64,000 nucleotides of DNA from Sulfitobacter sp. CW3 (GCF_019392245.1 NZ_JAHXRL010000010.1:1-64000); one strand, 5' to 3'; positions 51,328 to 60,846 are shown, numbered from the stretch's first letter. Numbers and translations are program-made. The notes: generated from the letters alone by a model not told the origin.

Positions 51328-52577
51328 TTGGATGCCTCAAGCTTCTTCAATCTCTTTTTCAGCACGATCAAATCTGGGGGGTGTCCCTCGATTTGATTGG
51401 AAATCTTGAGGAACAGTTGCGATGCAGCCGCGAGATCAGCAGCATCAATCGCATCGTTAAACTCGTCAATCAGCAGATCAAGCGGCGGATAGCGCTCCGA
51501 CGACCCAAAGATGCCCTCAAGCAGATAATTACTGGTTCGCCCCTTGGTGCTTAGCGGTAGACCCGCCGTCATTGTGCCGTTCTCTGAAGCGCTAAGGATA
51601 CGAACATCTTCGCTCTTCACCGCTGAAATCACCTGCGGTGAGTGGGTTGTGACGATAAACTGACAGTTCGCAAAAGTCTTGCGGAGTGTGGTGAGGATTT
51701 CGCTTTGCCAAGCCGGATGTAGATTTAGCTCAACTTCGTCAATGAGAACGACGCCTGGGATTTCATTGAGCGGGCTGTTTGGCGCTGTCACTTGCAGACG
51801 TCGCGCGAGATCAGCCAGCAAAATGATGTAGGACCTCTCACCGCTCGACAACTTGTCAACATGCACCAATGTGCCGTCTTTTTTGGTCAGGAACAGTCCT
51901 GGCTGAGACGCCGTAGACGAAAATGAAATGTCCGAAAAGCTGTCGATAGACCTAATGAGCTTTCTGACAGCTTGCAGCTGAGGGTCGCGAAATTTCGGCT
52001 CTTTGTCTCTAACTTGTCTGGCCTCTTGAGCGTCGAGCTTGTCCCACCAGACCTCAAGATCGTTGATCGCCTTCAGATCCGCCTGCAATGACGTTTCTTG
52101 CAGAATATCATAATTGAAAACGTCTGTAGACGTCGTCTTGTTTTTGAAACCCCTATCCTGATGATAATACACAAAAAGCGGTCTCTCGGTTAATTCCAAA
52201 CTAGAATTTTGTGCTCTCTCCCAGAGCTTTGCCAATGTTGGATTAGAAGGTTGGCGGCCAAGCTCACTATAACGGATTTCAACAACGTCGGGGGATGATA
52301 TTTCTGTCTCGCCCAATCGATACTCGAGGCGCAAAAAACAATCATCGGCGTCAAATCTGATGTCTTCTTTCGTCAGCGCAGGTTGGCGATATTGAGGTTT
52401 GCCTTGAGTATTGGGAAACAGCATTCTAATCGGTTGCAACATCGTTGCGATAGCATCCAGAATAGTTGTCTTCCCCGCCCCGTTTCGACCAACAATAACC
52501 GTAAGGTTGCTGCTGAAACTAAGTTCCAGGTTGCGGATGCCACGAAAATCCTTGACGGTCAGTTTTTTGATTATCAT
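51324..52577 (-). CDS. ptuA: PtuA-like ABC-type ATPase (Septu)
   Basis: A 417-residue SMC/ABC-like ATPase. Walker A is GRNGAGKTT (residues 30-38), the ABC signature LSSGERSYIILLADLA and the Walker B VVLIDEVELNLHP follow, and the ITTHSPQVI-like switch reads VTTHSPQVISAV. No TOPRIM domain is attached, unlike OLD-family nucleases. In Septu, PtuA forms a ring-like complex that restrains PtuB until phage infection. The pair occupies its own unit, divergent from the transmembrane-anchor remnant. Confidence 0.82.
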   Translation of the reverse strand: MIIKKLTVKDFRGIRNLELSFSSNLTVIVGRNGAGKTTILDAIATMLQPIRMLFPNTQGKPQYRQPALTKEDIRFDADDCFLRLEYRLGETEISSPDVVEIRYSELGRQPSNPTLAKLWERAQNSSLELTERPLFVYYHQDRGFKNKTTSTDVFNYDILQETSLQADLKAINDLEVWWDKLDAQEARQVRDKEPKFRDPQLQAVRKLIRSIDSFSDISFSSTASQPGLFLTKKDGTLVHVDKLSSGERSYIILLADLARRLQVTAPNSPLNEIPGVVLIDEVELNLHPAWQSEILTTLRKTFANCQFIVTTHSPQVISAVKSEDVRILSASENGTMTAGLPLSTKGRTSNYLLEGIFGSSERYPPLDLLIDEFNDAIDAADLAAASQLFLKISNQIEGHPPDLIVLKKRLKKLEASK

Positions 52578-52689
52578 TCTCTGCGCCCCACCAACAAACC
52601 GTTTTCTGGAACTGTATAGGCTTCAAACTGTTGCTGCTACCCTATATTATTAAAGCCTTAGTTACGAATAGGCGCTTGATTTAGGTGAT

Positions 52690-53070
52690 ATGTTTGTGTG
52701 TTGCGTTGGCCTTAGCATCTTTCTGCTCACAATTCCAAAAATATCAACATCAACTGATCCGCAAAAGGGGGAAGGCGCGGCCTTCCCCTCGGGCCCGGGC
52801 GATATCGCCGGCATTGTTAGGAGCGTGCGCGGCATCGCTCGCAAGTTCGGACTGCATGACAGCGATGAACTCGTCAACTTCGATCTGCAAGGCGACGGCG
52901 GTGGCAACAATATCAGCTATGCCAAAGGCCGTGCCGGGGAGGAAGAACAAAGTGTCCTGACTGCAGCCTTCACCGGCAATCACGGCTGGTTCTGGCGCAA
53001 TCGCGATGGGCAAGATTTCAAGGTCACGCTTTATGTGCGTGGCGATTACAGCGAGATGAAGCTGCCATAA
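52690..53070 (+). pseudogene. Remnant of a transmembrane anchor protein gene
   Basis: An open frame whose last 45 residues (GNHGWFWRNRDGQDFKVTLY, then VRGDYSEMKLP) match the conserved C-terminus of exported transmembrane anchor proteins, in which the motif is G-N-H-G-W-F-W-R-N-R and a final G-x-Y. The usual N-terminal signal-anchor, coiled part and central domain are lost or scrambled; the first 30 codons look unrelated. No convincing ribosome site. It is probably the rest of a gene cut by insertion or deletion, so it marks an island boundary. Confidence 0.55.
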
Positions 53071-53174
53071 GAATCTTATCGCCCTGGCGCATGGCGGGGG
53101 CTATTTCGCAGAAGCTGAAGTTAGCCGGGGAGGTCCGCAGAAATCGTAATAGGCCCAGACTGCCTAATCGTCCC

Positions 53175-53687
53175 CTAATAGATATTTCTCCGAAGACGCA
53201 CTGGGATTGCATGAGGAATGTTGTTGAGAGAAGCATCAGATTCGTAACCAAAGCGACGAAGTTCTCGAAACACACCTGAATGCGAAACCAATAATATGTT
53301 CTCTCCGCTTGGAAGATCATTCAAAGCGTGTTGGATACGATCTCGAAAATCAGCATCAGTCTCGCCGTTTTCGGGGTGCGTTTCTTGACCCCTTTGAGAT
53401 TTTGAAACACCTTCATAAACACCCCATGACCGTTCCGCCCATGCGGGATTGATGTGTATCTTGTAGCCACCCACGCCTCGAAACGGCGAAATCGTCTGAA
53501 GACAGCGTTTCAGATGGCTGCAAACAATCACATCAATCGGAAACGCCTTCAGCGCGGCAGCAGCCAAGTCGGCTTCCCGTTTGCCTAAATCTGAAAGAGG
53601 GATGTCAGACTGGCCCATTGTCAGTCCCGCCTTGTTCCAGGGCGTTTGTGCGTGTCTTAAGAAAATCAGCGTTGACGGCGGTGTCAT
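53175..53687 (-). CDS. Histidine phosphatase (phosphoglycerate-mutase-like)
   Basis: A 170-residue enzyme of the histidine phosphatase superfamily. The nucleophile motif is LRHAQTPWN (R-H-A, His near 11), a second Arg is in CSHLKRCLQT, and the second catalytic His is in LLVSHSGVFREL. It would remove phosphate from a small metabolite, sugar or protein. It follows the nucleotidyltransferase gene by 26 bases and is third in a cassette with the HD protein. Perhaps it removes phosphates from nucleotide products made or used by the two upstream enzymes (inference). Confidence 0.8.
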   Translation of the reverse strand: MTPPSTLIFLRHAQTPWNKAGLTMGQSDIPLSDLGKREADLAAAALKAFPIDVIVCSHLKRCLQTISPFRGVGGYKIHINPAWAERSWGVYEGVSKSQRGQETHPENGETDADFRDRIQHALNDLPSGENILLVSHSGVFRELRRFGYESDASLNNIPHAIPVRLRRNIY

Positions 53688-53713
53688 TCGCGGCTTCCAA
53701 ACATTCTTGTCGC

Positions 53714-54670
53714 CTAGAGCAAGAGGGCTTTGATAACATCGTGTTCAGCTCCAAACTCGTCAATCATCATCGCCAGAAGTTCATCCTTAAAATGGCGGGC
53801 CTCGACAGAAAGATCCTTATAGACCTTCGTATTCAGCCCTTCATCTCCAGGCAATTTAAGCTGTGTTCGGATTGGTTCTTCGTTCAAATCGGATAGAAAG
53901 CGGGCATAACGTGACAGTGGTTGTTCCATTGCGATGCCAAACACCGCCCGCATGCGAGCGATCGTTGACAATGCAAAAAGCTCTTCCAGCTTCCGGCGCT
54001 TCGCAACAACGTCTATATCTTTGGTTTGGCTCACCGCCGCGACACCAGCAAGATACAGGAGCATGCGTGAAAACCTTAGCTTTACCAACCGGATCGCGCG
54101 CGGTTTATCCGCGGCGGCTGTTTTGTGCTCGAAATCAACACAAATCGTGCGCCAGTAGCGGATCACATCATTCAACAGAAATAGACACAGTTTATGTTCG
54201 TCCAGGTCATCGGCGACATAGCGCTTTATAAGCTGTGTGCGTGTTTGTTTGAACAAGCCCTGGTTGAAGGTCCACTCCCCTTCCAGCAAAAACAGCATCC
54301 GTCGTGTAATGAAAATATTGGTATCGTCGTCACCTCCGATCGTCTCGAGGAGCTCTTCAATGTTCAGCGGTGTTTCAAAGACCCCACCGTGAGCGGGCAT
54401 TACAAGGCCTTCTTCGTGTAACCGTGCTCTGTAAAGGTCTTGAGCGGCTCGGGCATCGTCCGCAGTTATGTTGCCATTGAACAAAAAGAACAGATCAATG
54501 TCAGAACCGCTTGTACATTCGCGGCGCGCGACACTGCCATTCACTCCAATCAAATAGTTTGGATTGTCTTTAAACATCGCTTTGGCGATGGTCCGCATAA
54601 GCTCCAGCTGACGTTCAGACTCACTTTTGCAGGCCGCTAATATCTGCGACGCGTCGCCGTTCTTCATCAA
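53714..54670 (-). CDS. Nucleotidyltransferase-domain protein
   Basis: A 318-residue protein. The N-terminal domain has the polymerase-beta nucleotidyltransferase motif G45-S46-x10-D57-I-D59 (NGSVARRECTSGSDIDLF), with a third acidic residue expected around residue 100. The rest is helical and may bind substrate or a partner. Related proteins add nucleotides to RNA, proteins or small molecules, and some are defence effectors or toxins. The gene begins one base after the HD gene ends. Confidence 0.72.
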   Translation of the reverse strand: MMKNGDASQILAACKSESERQLELMRTIAKAMFKDNPNYLIGVNGSVARRECTSGSDIDLFFLFNGNITADDARAAQDLYRARLHEEGLVMPAHGGVFETPLNIEELLETIGGDDDTNIFITRRMLFLLEGEWTFNQGLFKQTRTQLIKRYVADDLDEHKLCLFLLNDVIRYWRTICVDFEHKTAAADKPRAIRLVKLRFSRMLLYLAGVAAVSQTKDIDVVAKRRKLEELFALSTIARMRAVFGIAMEQPLSRYARFLSDLNEEPIRTQLKLPGDEGLNTKVYKDLSVEARHFKDELLAMMIDEFGAEHDVIKALLL

Positions 54671-54671
54671 A

Positions 54672-55766
54672 CTATCCCTTAACGAGTTCGTTGAGTTTTA
54701 CGGACTGACGAGAGCGGGTCTGTTTGTAACGTGCATTTATGTGGTGCAAGCCAACAAGCTCTATACTGTCATCCACAAAAAACTTGCGATCATTTATATT
54801 TACATCAGCATCGAGCCAAGACTTTGGCAAATGCGACCGTAAATCATCTTCATGTTCAAGCACAACACTCAGGTAAGCAAACAGCTCTGGGTGCGACGCT
54901 CGGAAGCCCTTTTCAGTTTTTAGAAAATCATTTTTGCCGAACCTATCGATATTAGCCACCATGTAAGATTGGGCCACGGTATCGAGTAGCCGCCCAATTG
55001 GAGCGTTAATCACCAGATTGTAGACGTTGTTTTTCAAGTCCCAAAAGTCATCAAAATCATTTGTAGGGAGACGTCCAGATGTGGCCCACCGCCTGACAGC
55101 AGCGCTTGCACTACCAAATGCCGACCGTGGTCCTGCAAACGCCCGGCACCGCGTGATGCCTTCTAACGTGTCGATATTGATCGGGGATGAAAACAGAAAG
55201 GAATAACGACCGACATCTTCCCCATCTATTAGAGCCAGCACCTCTTCAGTATCGACTTCAAACTCACTCAAAATGTCCAGAATATGCGATCCAAACCGCG
55301 TCGTTCCCTTCACGATGTCACGTGTCGTCCGGTGATGGTTTGTGCCAAAATATTCTTCGAACACCGGCTCTAAGGTATGTGACAATGGACCGTGACCAAC
55401 ATCGTGCAACAAAGCCGCACATATGAGCGTCTTACGCTCGGCCTCACCCATCTCGATCTCAAGCGCATAGGTTTCTGCCAGTTTGGCCACACCAATAGAA
55501 TGCTCCAGACGATTGTGCCTGCGCCTATGAGGATCGCGACCAGACCCCTTTTTTACATAGTCAATCGCACCTAAAAACCCGATACCTGCTAACCGTTTCA
55601 AAGGTTGCGTCGTCAAAAGAGCCAATGCCACATTGTCTGAAAGGTGAACGTCGTCGTCAGACCGCATTGTAGGCGACGCAAAAGCAGTATGCATCAACGC
55701 AGGCGCGCAGAGCCATGCTCTCTGCGTCTCACCTTCATGTTGATGTTTGCATTGCATTTGCGACAT
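54672..55766 (-). CDS. SAMHD1/dGTPase-like HD phosphohydrolase
   Basis: A 364-residue protein with the HD metal site in the SAMHD1-type order: H84-N-R-L-E-H89-S-I-G, then A-A-L-L-H121-D122-V-G-H125-G-P-L-S-H. This pattern is close to eukaryotic SAMHD1 and bacterial dNTP triphosphohydrolases, which deplete dNTPs and can starve phage replication. The rest shows the expected helical fold. It is first in a three-gene unit with a nucleotidyltransferase and a histidine phosphatase, and lies 157 bases after virB11 on the same strand. Confidence 0.78.
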   Translation of the reverse strand: MSQMQCKHQHEGETQRAWLCAPALMHTAFASPTMRSDDDVHLSDNVALALLTTQPLKRLAGIGFLGAIDYVKKGSGRDPHRRRHNRLEHSIGVAKLAETYALEIEMGEAERKTLICAALLHDVGHGPLSHTLEPVFEEYFGTNHHRTTRDIVKGTTRFGSHILDILSEFEVDTEEVLALIDGEDVGRYSFLFSSPINIDTLEGITRCRAFAGPRSAFGSASAAVRRWATSGRLPTNDFDDFWDLKNNVYNLVINAPIGRLLDTVAQSYMVANIDRFGKNDFLKTEKGFRASHPELFAYLSVVLEHEDDLRSHLPKSWLDADVNINDRKFFVDDSIELVGLHHINARYKQTRSRQSVKLNELVKG

Positions 55767-55923
55767 CGCTGCGATTTTCCTACCAGTTATAGTACAACAT
55801 AAGCTGAAAGTCTTGACGATGCGATGGGCATCTCAGGATTCTTTTATCTGTCTATCTCGCAATTTCGTACCGAAGATTCGCATTCGACGCAAAATTCGTT
55901 ACCGAACGAAACGATCAAAAGTC

Positions 55924-56913
55924 TTAAGCCGTGTCCATACTGGGCAGATAGAGTTCAACCACTCCACGTCGGCCCGCGATCCGGCCCAGTTGGATTACGA
56001 CATCGATGCTGGACGCGCAGTAACGGCGCACTTCCTCAAACGTCATGTTGATTCCCACGGACATGATCATGAGCGCCAATCTATCGATCGCTTTGGGCGC
56101 GGTATCAGCATGTATGGTCGTGAACGATCCTCCGTGGCCGGTGTTGATCGCGTCCAAAAAGGTTTTACTTTCCTCTCCGCGTATCTCGCCAAGGATAATC
56201 CGATCAGGTCGCATTCTGAGCGTGCCTTCAAGCAGTTTGGCCGGTGTCGTCTCCCCTGATCCGCTCCTGCTGGCCTTCAGACATACCGAGTTTCTTTGCT
56301 CAGGGAACAGTTCATAGGCGTCCTCGATTGTTACAATACGCTCAGATGCCGGAACCAGTTCCAGCAAACCCCGAGCGAACGTTGTCTTGCCAGTTGACGT
56401 GCCGCCTGACACCAAGATGTTCAACCTATCTTCGACACAAACAGACATCGCGGCGGAAATATCACCAAGTCCCGCGAACTGCGACACCCGCTCAGCACGC
56501 TCCCGGCGCAAGGCATCAAGATCAACGAGTTTGCCGTGCAGCAGTACTGCTTTCTCAAGCGAAATTTTTTTCTGACTATAGGATCGAAGCGTAATTGCGG
56601 TACCGCCCTCGATAACAGGGGAGGAAACAACCTGCGCCCGGAGCGGCCGATCCTCGAAGATTACCTTGCCCGAGAATATCGGCTTTTTCTCAGAAAATTG
56701 GGCCCCAACGGCAGAGGCGATCGACATCCCGAGATTATTTGCTTCCTCGGCAGCAAACATGTGATCTTTGTATTCAACCATGAATTCCCCGCCCTGACGC
56801 TCCAGCCAGACGCATCCATTCGGATTCACCGCGACTTCAACAACCTCCGGATCCTGCAAAACACCCGCGATAGGTTCCAGATAGCTTTGCAGAAATGACG
56901 TCGGGCCTGGCAT
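55924..56913 (-). CDS. virB11: T4SS ATPase VirB11
   Basis: A 329-residue hexameric ATPase of the VirB11/TrbB family that powers pilus making and substrate transfer from the inner face of the membrane. The Walker A box is SGGTSTGKTTFA, the Asp box IVTIEDAYEL, and the Walker B and His box follow (RPDRIILGEIRGEE and TGHGGSFTTIHAD). The length is normal. The start overlaps the virB10 stop by one base. It is the last virB gene; the HD cassette follows. Confidence 0.92.
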   Translation of the reverse strand: MPGPTSFLQSYLEPIAGVLQDPEVVEVAVNPNGCVWLERQGGEFMVEYKDHMFAAEEANNLGMSIASAVGAQFSEKKPIFSGKVIFEDRPLRAQVVSSPVIEGGTAITLRSYSQKKISLEKAVLLHGKLVDLDALRRERAERVSQFAGLGDISAAMSVCVEDRLNILVSGGTSTGKTTFARGLLELVPASERIVTIEDAYELFPEQRNSVCLKASRSGSGETTPAKLLEGTLRMRPDRIILGEIRGEESKTFLDAINTGHGGSFTTIHADTAPKAIDRLALMIMSVGINMTFEEVRRYCASSIDVVIQLGRIAGRRGVVELYLPSMDTA

Positions 56914-58409
56914 CAGAAAAATTCCAGATCACGGTCCACCATCACAGTGATCTGTGCACCCTGTTCAATGGCAATAATCGGTGGGAGACTCGCATATTCG
57001 TTTACAATGTTCGCTGTCGCACTGGTAAAGTTGTCCGCCACATTCTCTGCCGTTTCGGAACTCACTTCATTCGAGCTCGAACTGGCAGCAATCCCCGGGG
57101 CAGCGCCGATGAGCGAAATCAATGCAGCACCACCAAACCGTTGCCCAAAACGCGTGTTAACGCGCCCAGTGATCCCCGAGCGCCCTTGATCATCTCCTCC
57201 AAACGCTGAAATTTGTACGGATTGCCCATCTGGCGTAACAATGCGGGTCCAGCCAACTAAGATACGCGCTTGGCCTAATGAAACATCCGAGCTGTATTGA
57301 CCTATCAACAGCGAACCCGGAGGTATCAATTCCCGCGTCCCATCAAATGAGTAGACAGGATAGCTTACCATTGCCGTCACTGCCCCCGGAAGGCTCGAAT
57401 CGACAGCATTCTCAAGTGTCGCTTGGATCATTGTCCCCTGCAGCACTGTATTGGCCGGATTTGCGATCAACTCAGCTTGGGTCACAGGAGCCGCTACCCC
57501 GCCATTTGAGACAAACTCCCTGTTTCTCTGATCTGGAGATTGTGGGCCAGCATCTGGTGATCCCGCCGCCGTAGGTTGACCCCCAGCATCACTGGACGAT
57601 CCTTCATCAAAGACGACAGAGGCTGATTTGACTCTCGCTTCCATAAGAGCGCGTTGCGCTTCACGCGCCGCACGCAATTCCGATAATCTTTCTTGCTCTC
57701 TCTGGTTTGCTGTACGCTGTTCTTCGGCGGCAATCGCCGCCGCCGCCTCATCTTCACGCCGCTGACGATCCGCCTCCACCTGAAGACGCAACCGCTCAAG
57801 TTCCGCATCCTGTGCATTTGATGCACCCGCCGCCACCAAGGCCGCGAGGTCCGCATTCTGCTTTTGAAGCTCCTCAAGTAAGGTGGTTTGGTTGGCTCTT
57901 TGCTTTGCCGCGTCAGCCTCTGATTGAGCCAGTTTATTTTGGAAGCTGGATTCTAACTGTTCAACGGCTTCAGCGTTCTGAGCCTGCGCACGTTGCAAGG
58001 CATCGGCCAATTGTTGCGCCATACTGTTGGATTCTGCCGCTGCCTCATCCGCAATGCCTCTCAATTGAGCTTGCAGCGCCGCCACCTGCCCTGCAAGTTC
58101 AGCATTGCGACCTTCCAGCGCTGCCCGTTGTTGATCGAGTTGATCAGTCAGCGGACCGATATCGAACGCTGGTTGTTGAGTATCAGTCGCCTCTCCGGGC
58201 TCGACACGCCCAATACGGCTTCCATCCTGCTCATCCTGAAACTCCTGACTTTCAGAAGTCTCCAGTACCGACGACAGCTGAGGCGCAATGATCGGATAGC
58301 CAATAAACCCAATGACTGCGGCCAAAATCAGCCCCAAGCCCACTTTTCCTGCACGTCCCATACCAGCTTTGTCTTCTGCTTTGATTTCATAGTCGGGTTC
58401 GGTCTCCAT
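56913..58409 (-). CDS. virB10: T4SS core protein VirB10
   Basis: A 498-residue inner-to-outer-membrane channel protein. A short cytoplasmic N-terminus is followed by one membrane helix (about residues 20-40, AGKVGLGLILAAVIGFIGYP), a long Gln/Glu/Ala-rich periplasmic coiled coil (about 70-270, QLQAQLRGIADEAAAESN and ERQQRQR-like repeats) and the conserved TrbI/VirB10 C-terminal domain from about residue 325 (MIQATLENAVDSSLPGAVTA, then LIGQYSSDVSLGQARILVGW). The coiled region is longer than in Agrobacterium. The start lies two bases after the virB9 stop. Confidence 0.9.
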   Translation of the reverse strand: METEPDYEIKAEDKAGMGRAGKVGLGLILAAVIGFIGYPIIAPQLSSVLETSESQEFQDEQDGSRIGRVEPGEATDTQQPAFDIGPLTDQLDQQRAALEGRNAELAGQVAALQAQLRGIADEAAAESNSMAQQLADALQRAQAQNAEAVEQLESSFQNKLAQSEADAAKQRANQTTLLEELQKQNADLAALVAAGASNAQDAELERLRLQVEADRQRREDEAAAAIAAEEQRTANQREQERLSELRAAREAQRALMEARVKSASVVFDEGSSSDAGGQPTAAGSPDAGPQSPDQRNREFVSNGGVAAPVTQAELIANPANTVLQGTMIQATLENAVDSSLPGAVTAMVSYPVYSFDGTRELIPPGSLLIGQYSSDVSLGQARILVGWTRIVTPDGQSVQISAFGGDDQGRSGITGRVNTRFGQRFGGAALISLIGAAPGIAASSSSNEVSSETAENVADNFTSATANIVNEYASLPPIIAIEQGAQITVMVDRDLEFF

Positions 58410-58410
58410 C

Positions 58411-59157
58411 TCAGAACTCCTTGCTGCTCAAAACAGAAACGACCGCTGGATCACCAGTAGATCCACCAGCGACACGCCTGATACAGACAACACGTTCGCC
58501 GATCCGTACGGAATATTCTGACTGGAGGCCGGACACTTTGATGATCGACCCGCTTGTTGTGGAGTTGACCGTGGTTTCAAATCCCGCTCCATTTATACCA
58601 AACACACTTGGGCGAACGTCGCGCGGCATCTCAAAATAGGTGTGTCTTCCATCGTTCCAAACGCGAAGCGGGCGAAAGGGTGCTTCTCCCGCAAATTGGT
58701 ACCCGGTATCTCTCGCCCCTGTTGCAACGACGCGTGGGGCGCTTTTTTCTTCAGGATACTCAATCACCACTCGGAACGTGTGGGTTTTGGTACGTCCTTC
58801 GGTCAGCAGGAACGATAAGGTCCGCCTATTTGTATAGATGGTCATATTGCTCGAAGCGCGCGCGACCACCGGCTTTACCGACACCGTGTTTCGATTTGAA
58901 AGCACTTCGATTTCGTAGCTTTCTGAATCCCCAAGCAAAACTTGGCTGATACGCTCCCCTCTTCCCAGTTCAATCGCTGTATTGACCCTTAGGTGCGTAT
59001 CCACACGGATGACATCAATGGGGCTGAAGGTCACCTGCCGGACCCGGGCATCAGCTCCAAGGGATCGTGGCGCACGTTCAGCATAGGACGCAGAGGCACC
59101 CAGCATCAGGCCGATCATGACGACAGCAGCAAATTGTTCGTTAATATTCATCTTCAA
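58411..59157 (-). CDS. virB9: T4SS core protein VirB9
   Basis: A 248-residue periplasmic protein with a signal peptide (MKMNINEQFAAVVMIGLMLG, cleaved near SASYA). VirB9/CagX family features are the N-terminal VRQVTFSPIDVIRVDTHL and the C-terminal beta domain (WNDGRHTYFEMPRDVRPSVF) that forms the outer-membrane part of the core complex with VirB7 and VirB10. The ATG overlaps the virB8 stop by four bases. Confidence 0.9.
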   Translation of the reverse strand: MKMNINEQFAAVVMIGLMLGASASYAERAPRSLGADARVRQVTFSPIDVIRVDTHLRVNTAIELGRGERISQVLLGDSESYEIEVLSNRNTVSVKPVVARASSNMTIYTNRRTLSFLLTEGRTKTHTFRVVIEYPEEKSAPRVVATGARDTGYQFAGEAPFRPLRVWNDGRHTYFEMPRDVRPSVFGINGAGFETTVNSTTSGSIIKVSGLQSEYSVRIGERVVCIRRVAGGSTGDPAVVSVLSSKEF

Positions 59158-59810
59158 TTTTCCCCAAGAGTTTCGGCGTCAACCCGGTACGTCGAGACCA
59201 CAAATCCCAGAGGGTTCTCCCAGACACGTTGAAGCTGGCGTTCCCGTCGCGGCTCAAACTCGAACCCAATGGTTGCAACAAACGCACGGGTGACAATCTG
59301 CTGACGTGTCCTGCGCAATGTCTTCTCAAAACGAACCTGGGCTACGAGCGGCTCCAGAAAGTTGATCGCTTTAACCGTGATGGTGACCTCCGCCCCCTGC
59401 CCATAGATGCGCGGCGGATAGTCCTGGTTGTTACTGCTGTCGGTCCACAGATTGCGCAGCGCCCTTTCAGCTGAACCGGTTGACCTGCGCTGAACGCTTT
59501 CCAGTCGTTGTTGGATGCCAGCAAGTATAAAGCTTTCGCGGTCCGTGACATAAGCGACAAGCAGAGCCTGTTTAATCGCTTCTTCATCCTGAATGCCTGT
59601 CGGCTGGACCTGAACGATGCGCTCCGCCTGTCCGGTTGTCTTGTCGACCAGGACTGTGAACACCTCTGTCGTTCTAAGCGGCATTAGCACCACCAGCGCA
59701 AGCCCGAGCAGAAATGCCAATGCAACCGCAATCCATGCAACAGTCCAGGCCCGCCGCGCACTGCGGCGTGGCTCTAGAATCAAATCAATGTCAAAACCAT
59801 GTTCACTCAC
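59154..59810 (-). CDS. virB8: T4SS inner-membrane protein VirB8
   Basis: A 218-residue bitopic membrane protein of the VirB8 family. After a short cytoplasmic part (LILEPRRSARRAW) comes one membrane helix (about residues 25-45, WIAVALAFLLGLALVVLMP) and a periplasmic domain with the NTF2-like fold (AIKQALLVAYVTDRESFILA, and QIVTRAFVATIGFEFEP). I chose the GTG at 59810, which leaves a 28-base gap after virB6; starting at 59864 would overlap virB6. It makes the link between the inner-membrane and core complexes. Confidence 0.88.
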   Translation of the reverse strand: MSEHGFDIDLILEPRRSARRAWTVAWIAVALAFLLGLALVVLMPLRTTEVFTVLVDKTTGQAERIVQVQPTGIQDEEAIKQALLVAYVTDRESFILAGIQQRLESVQRRSTGSAERALRNLWTDSSNNQDYPPRIYGQGAEVTITVKAINFLEPLVAQVRFEKTLRRTRQQIVTRAFVATIGFEFEPRRERQLQRVWENPLGFVVSTYRVDAETLGEN

Positions 59811-59838
59811 GACACACGCTCTTTCTGTTCTTTCGCAT

Positions 59839-60846
59839 TCATTTCCGCTGCATTCTTTGAGCAAGGGAAATCACTGTGTTGGTGCTGGCAAACCCTGCCC
59901 GCCGCGGGGCCGTTGCATCCCGAGCCAAGGGTTTACCCATCGCACGCTCTGCCGCTCCTCTTGCATATCGCGACCCAGAATTTGTGGCCGAGGCCGCGCC
60001 AGCACCAAGTGCTTTACCTTGCGCGTAGGTTGAAAACGCGATTGCCCCAAGCCCGATGCCCGTCTGGGCCATCGATTGCGCAATCGATGGGACCATCAAC
60101 ATCAGCCCCGCTCCAAGCATCATCACGACTATGAAGCTCACCATATCGCCAATAGTTTCCACTGTGCTCATATCCGAGGGGGTAACTGCGACTGCTGTGG
60201 CGATGGTAAATCCAGCCATTGCTGCGGCTAGCATCGGCACGAGGGCAAACCCAAGTGCAAGTTTCACATAAGCCTCGAAAAAGGGCGCGCTCTGTTTGAA
60301 CATCGTCGATACAATTGCTAGCGGAGCGATGATGATCAGCACACCTATCATTAACTTTGCCGCTGCGATTACAATGATGCTAATAGTCGCCATCAGTGCA
60401 GAGATGAGAAACATGACGACCCCTGCGATCGCGCCTGCAAGATAAGAGCCATTGGCGCTGATCGCGTTTCCGACATCAAGGCTTTCGCTGTAAAGATTGT
60501 CCAACCCGTCATAGAGGTTGGTCACACCGCCTCCAGTGACCGCTTCGAGAATGGTCGCCCCAAACCGTGACGGAGCCTCCGTTATCGCATCGTAAACGAC
60601 GAAGAAGTTGCCAAAACTGTTAAGGAAGATTGCGACAACGCCTACGCGCAGCATTAAACTGATCCCGTTTGGCACAGTCATCGGGACGGCCTGAATTGCA
60701 AGGTTTGCACCTGTCAAGGCGACTACCAAAACCGCAGCAACCTGAAAGACTGGTACCACAGAACCCGCCACGGCATCAAAGGCGTCGGCACCTATGCTGG
60801 CGACAGTCGCATCAACCCCTGTCAGAACATCTTCAATAACTGCCAT
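59839..60846 (-). CDS. virB6: T4SS inner-membrane protein VirB6
   Basis: A 335-residue polytopic membrane protein with about six or seven helices, matching the VirB6/TrbL family: a periplasmic N-terminus, a large periplasmic loop (residues about 80-140, GATILEAVTGGGVTNLYDGL) and repeated helices with Gly/Ala-rich sequence (LVPMLAAAMAGFTIATAVAV). The last 50 residues are a basic cytoplasmic tail. It starts two bases after the small unknown gene ends. Confidence 0.85.
   Translation of the reverse strand: MAVIEDVLTGVDATVASIGADAFDAVAGSVVPVFQVAAVLVVALTGANLAIQAVPMTVPNGISLMLRVGVVAIFLNSFGNFFVVYDAITEAPSRFGATILEAVTGGGVTNLYDGLDNLYSESLDVGNAISANGSYLAGAIAGVVMFLISALMATISIIVIAAAKLMIGVLIIIAPLAIVSTMFKQSAPFFEAYVKLALGFALVPMLAAAMAGFTIATAVAVTPSDMSTVETIGDMVSFIVVMMLGAGLMLMVPSIAQSMAQTGIGLGAIAFSTYAQGKALGAGAASATNSGSRYARGAAERAMGKPLARDATAPRRAGFASTNTVISLAQRMQRK

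Noticed and set aside
50695..52577. Retron system
   Set aside because: The HNH family also occurs with retrons, but no reverse transcriptase or msr-msd-like inverted repeat is present nearby.
53091..53279. 62-codon plus-strand frame after the anchor remnant
   Set aside because: Runs into the end of the histidine phosphatase gene in antisense; possibly debris of the junction but no support as a gene.
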